From the NCBI GenBank assembly GCA_900552585.1, contig USAB01000021.1, forward strand, positions 1-24,631: 24,631 nucleotides of DNA, read 5' to 3'. The position numbers were made by a program, and so were the translations under genes. How positions within the stretch are numbered: position 1 is the first letter of the stretch; each line of letters opens with the position of its first letter. Of this stretch, positions 1 through 6,919 are shown piece after piece. Below the pieces are notes generated by a model, which did no database searches, was not told the origin of the DNA, and saw nothing but the letters and a program-made list of their open reading frames with translations. The stretch is from an uncultured Coriobacteriaceae bacterium. GTDB lineage: Bacteria; Actinomycetota; Coriobacteriia; Coriobacteriales; Eggerthellaceae.

Positions 1-1349
1 CCGCCCTCGGCGGCGGCCTCACTGCATCCGGCCATGATGGTTTGCAGCTTGGAATACTGGTTCGTGCCAGCGATGGTCTTGGCAAGGTTGGCCTGCTCTT
101 GGTCGGTCAGGTCGCCCCAGACCCCGGCAATCCCGGTAAGGATGCTGGACAGGGACTGCATATTGCCCTGTGCATCGTAGATGTTCACGCCATAGTTCGC
201 CAGTTCGTCACCGCACTTTTTCGTGTTGGTGGCAAGGCGGGTAAAGATGGCGTTCAGGGCTGTGCCAGCCTCGCCACCCTTAACGCCGGCATTGGCCATG
301 GTAGCCAGAACTGCGGTGGTTTCCTCGACAGAGTAACCGAGGGAGGTTGCGGTGGATGCACACGCCTTGTATGCCTCGCCCAGCTGGATCACATCCGTGT
401 TGGAGTGAGCCATGGCGTAGGCCATCACATCGACAAAATGCGTGGTGTCGGAGGCTTTCAGGCCAAAGGCGGTCAGATAGTCGGTGACAATATCCGATGC
501 CTGCGCCAAGTCCATGTTGGCAGCGGCGGCTAGATTCAGCACCGGGCTGATGCCCTCCAGCATAGACTGGGTGTTCCAGCCTGCCAGAGCCATGTAAGAC
601 AAAGCGTCCGCCGATTCACCAGCTGTGAACTTGGTGGTTGCGCCCATCTCCTTGGCCTTGTCGGACAGAGATTCCAGTTCATCGCCGGATGCGCCGGACA
701 GGGCTTCGACGTTGCTCATGGATGCTTCAAAATCACCTGCGGTGTTGATGCAGTCCATGTATGCGTCTTTGATTTCGTCGAGGGCTTTTGCGATGCCGGC
801 CGTGGCAAGCACAGATTCAACGGTATCGAGGGCTTCGACAGATTTCTCGCCGAAGCCCTTTGCGCCCTCTCCAGCCTCGTCCATGGTCTTTTTGAGGTCA
901 ACCTGCTGGTCTTTCAGCTTATCGACCTCAGTTTCCAGCCGGACGCTTTCTGCTGTCAGCTGCGTGGTATCCACGCCGGCCTCGTGCAGGGCGTTCCCGG
1001 TGGCAGCTAAACGCTGCTCATAAGTGTTCAGGGAGGCCGCAGTCTTGTCGATCTGCGCTTGTTTGGAAATCAGCTTGTTTTCCAGTGCAGAGGAATAGCC
1101 CTCGGTCTCCTGAATCTCTTTCTGGATGTTATCGTACTGCTGCTGCAAGACGGCCAGCCGCTGCTTGGTGGAGTCAACGGCCTGCTGCTGCTTCTGGTAC
1201 GCGGTTATGTCGGACTGTACCTTGTTCAGTTGCTGGATGCGGTTCTGTGTCTCCACAAGAGCCGACTGCGCAGCCTTGAAGGTGCTGGAGAAGTTGCTGT
1301 TCTGTTTGGCGGACAGGTTGAACAGCAGCTCCCACTCTTTACGAGCCAC
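1..1349 (-). CDS. Phage tail tape measure protein, N-terminal part (runs off left edge)
   Basis: About 450 codons are open on the minus strand from a GTG at 1349 to the window edge, where the gene is cut. The first ~150 residues are Gln/Lys/Glu-rich and look coiled-coil (heptad-like runs such as LNKVQSDITAYQKQQQAVD). A region typical of the TP901 family of tape measure proteins follows, with MSNVEALSGASGDELESLSD, then AKEMGATTKFTAGESADAL, and later YMALAGWNTQSMLEG. Tape measure proteins set tail length in siphophages and sit in the tail lumen. The GTG overlaps the TAG of the preceding chaperone extension by one base (TAGTG), with AAGGACGG just upstream as a ribosome site. Family assignment is strong; the C-terminal part with hydrophobic segments or lytic domains cannot be seen. 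Confidence 0.88.
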   Translation of the reverse strand, partial: MARKEWELLFNLSAKQNSNFSSTFKAAQSALVETQNRIQQLNKVQSDITAYQKQQQAVDSTKQRLAVLQQQYDNIQKEIQETEGYSSALENKLISKQAQIDKTAASLNTYEQRLAATGNALHEAGVDTTQLTAESVRLETEVDKLKDQQVDLKKTMDEAGEGAKGFGEKSVEALDTVESVLATAGIAKALDEIKDAYMDCINTAGDFEASMSNVEALSGASGDELESLSDKAKEMGATTKFTAGESADALSYMALAGWNTQSMLEGISPVLNLAAAANMDLAQASDIVTDYLTAFGLKASDTTHFVDVMAYAMAHSNTDVIQLGEAYKACASTATSLGYSVEETTAVLATMANAGVKGGEAGTALNAIFTRLATNTKKCGDELANYGVNIYDAQGNMQSLSSILTGIAGVWGDLTDQEQANLAKTIAGTNQYSKLQTIMAGCSEAAAEG

Positions 1350-1540
1350 TACTTACCGTCCTTTCTCGCTCTCTGGCGCTCGGCAATGAGGTCATTGCTG
1401 CTGCGGATCCATTGCCGGAACTGATACAGGGGCATTTCCAGCCAGTAGGGCGCGGGCGTACAGTTGACCTGTGCCATTGCGAGCACCTGTCGCCGCAGCC
1501 ACACGCCGCCATCACCAGTTACAAGTCCGACCTCAGCAAA
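1349..1540 (-). CDS. Tail assembly chaperone, -1 frameshift extension (gpT-like)
   Basis: This frame has no convincing start of its own near its 5' end (an internal ATG lies at 1477) but is open without interruption from the slippery site at 1540-1546 to a TAG at 1349-1351. It would add about 63 residues in the -1 frame to the upstream chaperone: AEVGLVTGDGGVWLRRQVLA, then a part with PAPYWLEMPLYQFRQWI and a basic tail RQRARKDGK. In lambda-like and many Gram-positive siphophages the gene before the tape measure is expressed as a short form and a frameshifted long form (G and GT); both act in tail assembly with the tape measure protein and are absent from the finished tail. Position, length and order all fit. 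Expression by frameshift is inferred from the sequence; independent initiation at 1477 is the alternative. Confidence 0.72.
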   Translation of the reverse strand, partial: FAEVGLVTGDGGVWLRRQVLAMAQVNCTPAPYWLEMPLYQFRQWIRSSNDLIAERQRARKDGK

Positions 1541-2493
1541 AAATTTCTCGCTTTGGTGCGGATGGTGTTGTAGTCCCGGATGCTCATAGCACCGATGACA
1601 TCAACACCGATAGGCTCGGTACACGCCCGGCAGGCCATGCGGATGAGGTAGCCCGCACTCATCGAGGGGATGAGCACAGGCTGATTCAGAGCCGTAAGCT
1701 CGGCCTCAATGGCGAGGGAGTCATTGCCGGTCAGCTTGCCCCAGTCGAACGTGAGGGATTCGTAGTGCTTGCCCTCATAGTCAAGGGGCTTCTGGAGCTT
1801 GTGGGTGTAGGTGTACGGGTCAGCAGCGGCAGCAGCCTTTGCGGGCTCGGCACCGGCAGCCAGAACAGCGGTGGGCTGCTCGAACTCGAAGATTGCCGGG
1901 CCAGTCAGGTTGTTGGCGGGCAGCAGACCCACGATGTGAGCAGCCTTTTCAGCAGCCTCTGCGGCATCGGTAGCCACGATGGAAGCTACGCCTGCCTTGG
2001 CGGCAGCAGCGGCGCTGCCTGCGTCGGCGACCTTATCGCCCTTGGCAGCGGAGGTAAACGGAGCGGTGAAGAACAGCTCTGCGCCCTCGGCCATGATGCA
2101 GACATCTGCGTTGGCAGCGCTCAGAGCACTGGTGCCGCCGCAGACACCCAGAACAACGGCCACCTGCGGAACAACACCGGAGACCTTTGCGATCTGTGCA
2201 TTCAGCTTTGCGCTGGCGGTCAGCACGTCCAGACCCTCGGCCAGCTTTGCGCCAACCGAGTTATAGAAGGTGACCACCGGGCAGCCGGTCTGTGCAGCCA
2301 TTTCCAGAACCTTGATGTTCTTTTCAACATCCTTTACGGTGACAGCCTCGCCATTCTGATAAACGGCGTAAGCCTGCTGACCTGCAGCATAGCCGCAGGC
2401 AGCGCTCACTGCACCATCAGCAAACAGCGCAGTGTACTCCCCGTCATCGAAGAACTTGGCGAGGATTTCTCCCTTATTGATCTTTGAAGCCAT
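1519..2493 (-). CDS. Chimeric ORF: biotin-dependent carboxyltransferase N-half joined in frame to phage tail assembly chaperone
   Basis: A 324-codon ORF starts at ATG 2493 with AGGAGG seven bases upstream. Residues 1 to about 212 look like a crotonase-fold acyl-CoA carboxyltransferase/decarboxylase subunit of anaerobic Firmicutes, with repeated Gly-rich oxyanion-type segments such as VVLGVCGGTSALSAANADVC (about 113-132) and a hydrophobic EFEFEQ-like end. Residues about 225-324 (DPYTYTHKLQKPLDYEGKHY, then GKLTGNDSLAIEAEL, then AGYLIRMACRACTEPIGVDV) look like a tail assembly chaperone, which fits the tape measure gene directly downstream. The linker AGAEPAKAAAAADP is alanine-rich and is where the two meet (nt 1820-1862). 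Usual carboxyltransferases of this type continue well past residue 212, so that domain is truncated. A functional fusion is very unlikely; I read it as two genes joined by misassembly or recombination. Confidence 0.75.
   Translation of the reverse strand: MASKINKGEILAKFFDDGEYTALFADGAVSAACGYAAGQQAYAVYQNGEAVTVKDVEKNIKVLEMAAQTGCPVVTFYNSVGAKLAEGLDVLTASAKLNAQIAKVSGVVPQVAVVLGVCGGTSALSAANADVCIMAEGAELFFTAPFTSAAKGDKVADAGSAAAAAKAGVASIVATDAAEAAEKAAHIVGLLPANNLTGPAIFEFEQPTAVLAAGAEPAKAAAAADPYTYTHKLQKPLDYEGKHYESLTFDWGKLTGNDSLAIEAELTALNQPVLIPSMSAGYLIRMACRACTEPIGVDVIGAMSIRDYNTIRTKARNFLLRSDL
1540..1546 (-). other. Predicted -1 programmed frameshift slippery heptamer A AAT TTT
   Basis: Read on the minus strand, the zero frame is AGA AAT TTT TTG, so the heptamer A AAT TTT is in the X XXY YYZ register needed for simultaneous -1 slippage of two tRNAs. 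It lies seven codons before the zero-frame stop at 1519-1521. The -1 frame after it stays open to the start of the tape measure gene. No stimulatory downstream structure was folded. Confidence 0.72.
1820..1862. other. Chimeric joint 1: chromosomal carboxyltransferase / phage tail gene
   Basis: The joint falls in a GCAGC-repetitive stretch (around 1821-1836) coding for alanines in both partners, so short shared repeats could have caused an assembler to cross over, or allowed a real recombination. No integrase, att repeat or transposase is visible at the joint. The exact base cannot be fixed by eye. Confidence 0.6.
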
Positions 2494-2538
2494 AATTAGA
2501 CCTCCTGGTTGTCTGTGTGAGCTTTCAAAATTATATTC

Positions 2539-2567
2539 ATTATACAGAAGCTGGCAAAAAAATGCAA
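2539..2567 (-). promoter_or_regulatory. Consensus-like sigma-70/SigA promoter of the carboxyltransferase gene
   Basis: On the minus strand TTGCAT (2562-2567) and a perfect TATAAT (2539-2544) are separated by exactly 17 bases. The predicted start lies about 35-40 bases upstream of the ATG at 2493, which has AGGAGG in front. This is a native promoter for the carboxyltransferase and not a phage tail-gene promoter. The rest of 2571-2741 is AT-rich and I see no gene in it. Confidence 0.75.
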
Positions 2568-2741
2568 GGGATTCTATAAAATTCCATGCGATTCAACATC
2601 CGTCACTTATAGATACTCAAATTTTTAACGATTCATCGTTTTGCACGTTTTATCTGGACAAATGCTATCACACGCCCATTTTGTGGATGTAGAAATTTTC
2701 CCGGTTTTTTTGGCAAAACTGCACCCGTCTGCTGCGTTTTC

Positions 2742-2770
2742 TTTCCGTTGCGTTTATGTTACACTATATT
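2742..2770 (+). promoter_or_regulatory. Possible promoter of the glycerophosphodiesterase gene
   Basis: TTTCCG (2742-2747) and TATATT (2765-2770) are spaced 17 bases apart on the plus strand. The -35 element is weak. If right, transcription starts near 2777, which rules out the ATG at 2756 and supports a start at 2828 or 2864. Confidence 0.4.
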
Positions 2771-2863
2771 AAAAAATCATATATTTCCGGGCAATCTGCC
2801 AAACTGTACCTATATAGCGCACACGAAATGCCCGGCAAATATGCAAAAGAGGTTGAAGCTATC

Positions 2864-4816
2864 TTGAAGCGAATTTCCGTAAAGTTCCAGCAGCAGGAGC
2901 AGACCTACCGCTCCCTGCACGCTGCCGCTCGTTCCCTGCTTTTGTCAAAGGGGCGGGTGTTTCTGCTTTTTCTGTTGTTTTATAAGGTGCTGACAAACTT
3001 CTTGTTCGTACCGGCGCTGCAGCTGATCTGGGCGCTGACACTGCGCTTTGCGCCCATACAATACCTCAACAACAAGACCGCTTCCCGCATCTTTGCCTCC
3101 CCTGCCATCATCGGGTGCATCGTCGTGCTGGCGGTGCTGGCAGCCTTTTGGAGCCTGTACGAGGTTGCCGCGATGCTGCAGCTATTGACGCGGGTGCGGC
3201 ACGGTGAGCCGCTGCGGGTGGGTGCGGTGTTCCGGGATGCCTTTTGCAGCCTTGTGCGGGTGTTTCTGCCGCAGAATCTTCCACTGCTGCTGTATGGCGT
3301 TGCCCTGATCCCGTTGACGAACTTTTTTCTGGCAGCAAACCATCTGACCCAGTTTGCCGTGCCGGAATATCTCTGGGGGCTGCTGAAGGCGCGCGCTGCC
3401 AACCGTTTTCTATTTGCTCTGGCAGTGCTTTGTGTGCTGGCGCTGCTGCTGGACGGGCTTGTAGTGCTGCCAAAGTTCCTGCTGGAACGTAAAAGCTTTG
3501 GCTGTGCATTTGCGGAGAGTCTGCGGGTTTTGCGCAGCCGCACCGGGCAACTGCTTGCACTGGCACTGCGCTGGATGCTGACCGCTACCGTGCGCACCGG
3601 GCTGATGCTGCTGTGCGGGGCTTTGCTGTTCTATTGTGTCATTCTTGGTGTCGGCTTTGCCAGCACTGCTGCCCTGCTGGCGCTTTCTCGCGCGGCACTG
3701 CTGATCGAACTGCCGTTCCTTTGTCTGCTCATGGACTGCGCCATGACGGCGGCGCAAAGCACCCTTACAGAGGCACTGTATGAAGTGACCAGACAGTCCG
3801 ATGCAGCGCAGCCGACCATTTCCGGAATGCTCCCTGCCCTGCCCCGTGAGCAGACGGTGTTGGCCGGGATGATGGCCTGCGCCGCACTGGTCACCTGCGG
3901 CGTAGCAGCGGTATATCTGCTTTTCCCGCAAACACAGCCGCTGCAAAGCGTGCTGGGTCTTTCTGACCCGGTGATCACCTACCACCGGGGCTATTCTTCC
4001 CGTGCGCCGGAAAATACCATGGCTGCCTTCGAGGCCGCGCTGGAAGATGGCAGTCCCCGCATTGAGCTGGACGTGCAGATGACTGCTGACGGCGTAGCCG
4101 TGGTGACCCACGATACCAGCCTGCGCCGGTGTACCGGCTGCAACGCCAACATCTATGACCTGCCCTATGCACAGGTGCAGCAGCTGGATGCCGGGCGCTG
4201 GTTCCATCGGCAGTTTGCAGGTGCCTATATTCCCACACTGGAGGAGGTTCTGGCGCTGTGCAAGGGCAAGGCAGAGTTGAACATTGAAATCAAGCCCAGC
4301 ACCTTTACGCCGACATTGGAGGCCGAAACGGTGCGGCTGATCCACGCATACGACTACGACGCGGACTGCGTGGTCACCTCTCAAAGCTACGAGACCCTGT
4401 GCAAGGTGAAGGAGCTGGACCCGGACATTACCACAGGGTATATTCTGGCGCTGGGCGTGGGCACCTACTACGACCTGCCTGCCGCAGACTTTTTCAGCGT
4501 AGAATCCACCTTTATCACCGCCGGTATGGTGCAGCAGATCCATCTGCGCGGCAAGACCATCTCGGCGTGGACCATCAACCGCCAGCAGGATGCCGAAAAG
4601 CTGTTGCAGTTGGGTGTGGATGACCTGATCACCGACAAGCCCGAGATCATTGCGCCGCTGCTGGCACGGGATAAGGCTTTGGACAACCGCCTGCTCTGGC
4701 TGCGGGATCAAATCCAAGAGCTGTTTGCCGCCCCCGATGCTGAAGAAACGATGGAGGTGGAGGAAACCATCGAGGATGCTATTGAGGATCCCGAAGAGGT
4801 TTTGGACGAAGCATAA
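2864..4816 (+). CDS. Membrane-anchored glycerophosphodiester phosphodiesterase
   Basis: The predicted protein (650 residues from TTG 2864) has a long N-terminal membrane domain with about eight hydrophobic segments (nt ~2950-3960). A catalytic GDPD domain follows (nt ~3980-4690). The domain shows the family pattern: HRGYSSRAPENTMAAFE, then ELDVQMTADGVAVVTHD (first His and the His of VTHD, metal-binding Glu/Asp), LNIEIKP, and the closing VDDLITDKP. Such enzymes hydrolyse glycerophosphodiesters to glycerol 3-phosphate and an alcohol; the membrane form may act on lipid headgroups or lipoteichoic acid. The C-terminal tail is very acidic (EETMEVEETIEDAIEDPEE). The start is uncertain: the frame is open from ATG 2756, ATG 2828 lacks a ribosome site, and TTG 2864 has AAAGAGG eleven bases upstream. 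Composition matches the Clostridia segment. Confidence 0.88.
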   Translation: MKRISVKFQQQEQTYRSLHAAARSLLLSKGRVFLLFLLFYKVLTNFLFVPALQLIWALTLRFAPIQYLNNKTASRIFASPAIIGCIVVLAVLAAFWSLYEVAAMLQLLTRVRHGEPLRVGAVFRDAFCSLVRVFLPQNLPLLLYGVALIPLTNFFLAANHLTQFAVPEYLWGLLKARAANRFLFALAVLCVLALLLDGLVVLPKFLLERKSFGCAFAESLRVLRSRTGQLLALALRWMLTATVRTGLMLLCGALLFYCVILGVGFASTAALLALSRAALLIELPFLCLLMDCAMTAAQSTLTEALYEVTRQSDAAQPTISGMLPALPREQTVLAGMMACAALVTCGVAAVYLLFPQTQPLQSVLGLSDPVITYHRGYSSRAPENTMAAFEAALEDGSPRIELDVQMTADGVAVVTHDTSLRRCTGCNANIYDLPYAQVQQLDAGRWFHRQFAGAYIPTLEEVLALCKGKAELNIEIKPSTFTPTLEAETVRLIHAYDYDADCVVTSQSYETLCKVKELDPDITTGYILALGVGTYYDLPAADFFSVESTFITAGMVQQIHLRGKTISAWTINRQQDAEKLLQLGVDDLITDKPEIIAPLLARDKALDNRLLWLRDQIQELFAAPDAEETMEVEETIEDAIEDPEEVLDEA

Positions 4817-4832
4817 GCGGAAGATTTTTACA

Positions 4833-4868
4833 GCAATACCGGGCAGCCCGCAGGCTGCCCGGTATTGC
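4833..4868 (+). terminator. Strong hairpin after the glycerophosphodiesterase gene
   Basis: A perfect 16-bp inverted repeat (4833-4848 with 4853-4868, loop CGCA) lies 16 bases after the stop and is followed by ATTTTC. It probably ends the plus-strand transcript. The T-run is short. Confidence 0.8.
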
Positions 4869-4885
4869 ATTTTCACAAACAAAAA

Positions 4886-4921
4886 GGAGCCGCAGCACCC
4901 TGTTACAGGTACTGCGGCTCC
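4886..4921 (-). terminator. Rho-independent terminator of tsf
   Basis: GGAGCCGCAG (4886-4895) pairs with CTGCGGCTCC (4912-4921), with an inner CCTGT/ACAGG pairing. On the minus strand, in the tsf direction, it is followed by TTTTTGTTTG. It starts about 24 bases past the tsf stop. Confidence 0.88.
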
Positions 4922-4944
4922 CCTTTTGTCTTTGGAAGTTTAAA

Positions 4945-5868
4945 TTACTTCACCATGCTTGCAACTTCAGATGCGAAGTCGTCAGCACGCTTCTCCAGAC
5001 CCTCGCCCTTGACAAAGCGGGCGAACTTGACGATCTTGATCTCGCCGCCCAGATCCTTAGCGACCTTAGCGGTGTACTGAGCAACGGTCATGTCGCCGTC
5101 CTTGACGAACTCCTGATCGACCAGGCAGTTCTCCTTGAAGAACTTCTTGATCTTGCCCTGGATCATCTTCTCCTTCACAGCCTCAGGCTTGTTAGCGGTC
5201 TTGGGATCCTGAGCCATCTGAGCCAGCATGATCTCCTTCTCCTTAGCCACAACCTCGGCGGGGACAGAAGCCTCGTCGACGTAGCCGGGGTTAGCAGCAG
5301 CGACCTGCATAGCGATGTCCTTGCCGTAAGCAACGAACTCGTCCTTTGCATCGATGTCGTTGGTGGTCTCGAAGTTGACCAGAATGCCGTGGGTGCCGCC
5401 GCCGTGGACGTATGCAGAGCAGACGCCCTCGTAACGGGTGAAGCGGCGAACCTTGATGTTCTCCTTGATGACCAGGATCAGGTTCTTCAGAGCCTCGTCA
5501 ACAGTCTCACCAGCCTCGGTCTTGCATGCCATCAGAGCCTCGACATCAGCGGGGTTCTGCTTCATGATGACCTTGGTGGCCTCCTTGACGAAGTCAACGA
5601 ACTTGTCGTTCTTGGCAACGAAGTCGGTCTCAGCGTTGACCTCGATGACAACACCGACCTTGCAGGCGGGGCAGTAGTCAGCGTAGACCATACCCTCGGC
5701 AGCAACGCGGCTTGCCTTCTTGGCGGCGGTAGCCAGACCACGCTCGCGCAGGATCTCGATTGCCTTCTCGAAGTTGCCGTCAGCCTCGGTCAGAGCCTTC
5801 TTGCACTCCATCATGCCGCAGTCGGTCTGCTTGCGCAGTTCCATAACGTCCTTTGCAGAAATAGCCAT
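4945..5868 (-). CDS. tsf: Translation elongation factor Ts
   Basis: A full 307-residue protein. The N-terminal UBA-like domain is clear (AKDVMELRKQTDCGMMECKK, residues 5-24, then ALTEADGNFEKAIEILRERG). The signature TDFVAKND follows around residues 80-88, where the family interacts with EF-Tu, and a dimerisation-type C-terminal half continues to EKRADDFASEVASMVK. EF-Ts is the guanine-nucleotide exchange factor that regenerates EF-Tu-GTP in the cytoplasm. A YCPACK segment sits where many EF-Ts proteins have a His-Pro-Gly loop. AAGGGAG lies about ten bases before the ATG. It follows rpsB by 48 bases, the usual rpsB-tsf order, and has its own terminator. Confidence 0.97.
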   Translation of the reverse strand: MAISAKDVMELRKQTDCGMMECKKALTEADGNFEKAIEILRERGLATAAKKASRVAAEGMVYADYCPACKVGVVIEVNAETDFVAKNDKFVDFVKEATKVIMKQNPADVEALMACKTEAGETVDEALKNLILVIKENIKVRRFTRYEGVCSAYVHGGGTHGILVNFETTNDIDAKDEFVAYGKDIAMQVAAANPGYVDEASVPAEVVAKEKEIMLAQMAQDPKTANKPEAVKEKMIQGKIKKFFKENCLVDQEFVKDGDMTVAQYTAKVAKDLGGEIKIVKFARFVKGEGLEKRADDFASEVASMVK

Positions 5869-5916
5869 TTTTGTTTTCTCCCTTACACGTTATTTGATTG
5901 GTTGCGGAATGGGAAA

Positions 5917-6036
5917 TCAGGCGTTTGCTGCGTCCTCGGCGGGAGCGGCCTCCTGGTTGCCCTGCTTGCCTTCCAGCACCGCGTCCGCCATCTTGCCCGC
6001 GATGAGCTTCACCGCGCGGATCGCATCGTCGTTGCC
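5917..6036 (-). CDS. rpsB: 30S ribosomal protein S2, last 39 codons only
   Basis: Minus-strand codons from 6036 to the TGA at 5917-5919 read GNDDAIRAVKLIAGKMADAV and then LEGKQGNQEAAPAEDAANA. This is the conserved C-terminal end of S2 (family pattern PGNDDAIR...KLI...IADAV.EG) with a typical acidic/alanine tail. The family has PG before NDD; here the residue before G is V, and the codons upstream (FAHAM, ALEQIA) do not resemble S2, ending at a TGA near 6115. So about 200 N-terminal residues of an essential protein are missing. Its position directly upstream of tsf confirms the identity. The truncation coincides with a change in sequence character. Confidence 0.8.
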   Translation of the reverse strand, partial: GNDDAIRAVKLIAGKMADAVLEGKQGNQEAAPAEDAANA

Positions 6037-6042
6037 CACCAT
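6037..6042. other. Chimeric joint 2: Clostridia-like / Coriobacteriia-like sequence
   Basis: S2 similarity on the minus strand stops at 6036. From about 6043 the plus strand reads the last 15 codons of another gene (stop at 6088-6090). Every gene to the right has actinobacterial character. No repeat, tRNA or insertion sequence lies at the joint. Confidence 0.7.
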
Positions 6043-6090
6043 GGCGTGCGCGAAGGCTATCTGTTCCAGCGCGTACTGGGCTGGGAATAG
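6043..6090 (+). pseudogene. 3' end of a truncated gene, possibly Ppx/GppA phosphatase
   Basis: Fifteen codons, GVREGYLFQRVLGWE, end in TAG at 6088-6090. The GVREG pattern resembles the end of the exopolyphosphatase/guanosine pentaphosphatase domain (typically S..GvReG.l). The piece is too short for a firm call. It matters because it shows that a right-hand-genome gene is also cut at the joint. Between 6091 and 6184 I see no gene. Confidence 0.3.
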
Positions 6091-6184
6091 CCGGCGCGCT
6101 TCGTCCTCCTTTCATTCGGCAGGCACACGGACGCTCCGCTGCTGACATCCGACACGTCAACCATCATCATTTCGACATTGTGGC

Positions 6185-6190
6185 TATAAT
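6185..6190 (+). promoter_or_regulatory. Possible -10 element (TATAAT) of the small unknown gene
   Basis: A perfect TATAAT lies 35 bases before the GTG at 6225. No good -35 is found at 16-18 bases (CATCAT at 6162-6167), so the call rests on the -10 alone. Confidence 0.45.
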
Positions 6191-6224
6191 GTGGGGAATA
6201 TGTGAGCAGGAAGGAGGTAACGCC

Positions 6225-6593
6225 GTGGCGGATGAAGACGACCAGGATGCGCGCGAGATTATCGAGGGCATGCTCGACGGCGTGGAGCAGGAAGCTCCCG
6301 AATTCAAGAACGATCTGCGGGAGCTGGTTATCGAGCGATTGGGGAAGCCGAAAGCGGTGGATACCGCGGCTTGTCGTGCGAAGCTGCCCGGTACGGGCAA
6401 TTACGCCCGGGCGTTCCTAGATGCATTGGATGGCTTCGGCTTGGAGAGCGTGGCGGATTGGTACGACAACCTGTCGTGGGATGACACCGTGCTCTGCGAC
6501 CGCCTGTCCGTGGAGCGGTTCCTGGGTCCCCTGAAAGAACGGAGCACCGACGAGGACGTGAAGGTGGAATACCTTGTTCGGGGTGAAGACTGA
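6225..6593 (+). CDS. Small acidic protein of unknown function
   Basis: 122 residues from GTG 6225, chosen because AAGGAGGT (6211-6218) sits seven bases upstream; the frame is open from 6180, but that ATG lacks a ribosome site. The protein is acidic and probably helical, with ADEDDQDAREIIEGMLDGVE at the start and two Trp-containing segments (SVADWYDNLSWDDTVLCDR). No signal peptide, membrane segment or known motif is recognised, so a cytoplasmic protein is likely. It is a single gene between a truncated gene and tRNA-Val. Codon bias (GC at third positions) matches the genes to its right, so it is probably real. Confidence 0.65.
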   Translation: MADEDDQDAREIIEGMLDGVEQEAPEFKNDLRELVIERLGKPKAVDTAACRAKLPGTGNYARAFLDALDGFGLESVADWYDNLSWDDTVLCDRLSVERFLGPLKERSTDEDVKVEYLVRGED

Positions 6594-6755
6594 GCGTTGT
6601 GGCTAAGCGGGCGGCGCGCGGGCGTTTCTCCGGATATTTCGCAAAAGGGGAATGATGCGGTGAATGGAGTGCTCGGGCATGTTTCGACCGTCGGTATCGG
6701 CACGGTGCCCGTTTGCGGTGGCTGTGTGCAGACGCTGCTTGCGGCGCGTGCGTTC

Positions 6756-6764
6756 TGATATACT
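6756..6764 (+). promoter_or_regulatory. Extended -10 promoter of tRNA-Val
   Basis: TGATATACT is an extended -10 (TGn plus TATACT, 6759-6764). Transcription would start around 6771, only about three bases before the tRNA. There is no clear -35 (TGCTTG at 6736-6741). From 6594 to 6755 I see no gene. Confidence 0.55.
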
Positions 6765-6773
6765 GCATTTCAC

Positions 6774-6848
6774 GGGCGATTGGCGCAGCGGGAGCGCGGG
6801 TGCCTTACAAGCACTAGGTCGGGGGTTCAAATCCCTCATCGCCCACCA
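6774..6848 (+). tRNA. tRNA-Val (anticodon UAC), CCA encoded
   Basis: The acceptor GGGCGAT pairs fully with ATCGCCC. The D-arm is GCGC/GCGC, the anticodon stem GGTGC/GCACT with loop CTTACAA giving anticodon TAC (valine GUA/GUG), and the T-arm GGGGG-TTCAAAT-CCCTC. Discriminator A is followed by encoded CCA (6846-6848). All arms fold with only G-U wobbles. It is a single-gene transcript with its own promoter and terminator. Confidence 0.96.
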
Positions 6849-6857
6849 TTGAATTAT

Positions 6858-6889
6858 AACGGCGGACTCGTTCAGGGTTCGCCGTTTTT
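6858..6889 (+). terminator. Rho-independent terminator of tRNA-Val
   Basis: AACGGCGGAC pairs with GTTCGCCGTT (one G-U pair), followed by a T-run ending at 6889. It starts ten bases after the tRNA CCA. Confidence 0.85.
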
Positions 6890-6919
6890 ACTGTTGCCGC
6901 TGAGCATGGAAGGTGACGC

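Noticed and set aside
1471..2487. Long plus-strand ORF opposite the carboxyltransferase/chaperone ORF
   Set aside because: No ribosome site, no motif, and the minus strand carries promoter, ribosome site and recognisable domains.
3410..4882. 490-codon minus-strand ORF opposite the glycerophosphodiesterase
   Set aside because: His/Gln/Cys-rich shadow translation; the plus frame has full GDPD motifs. It would also run through two terminator hairpins.
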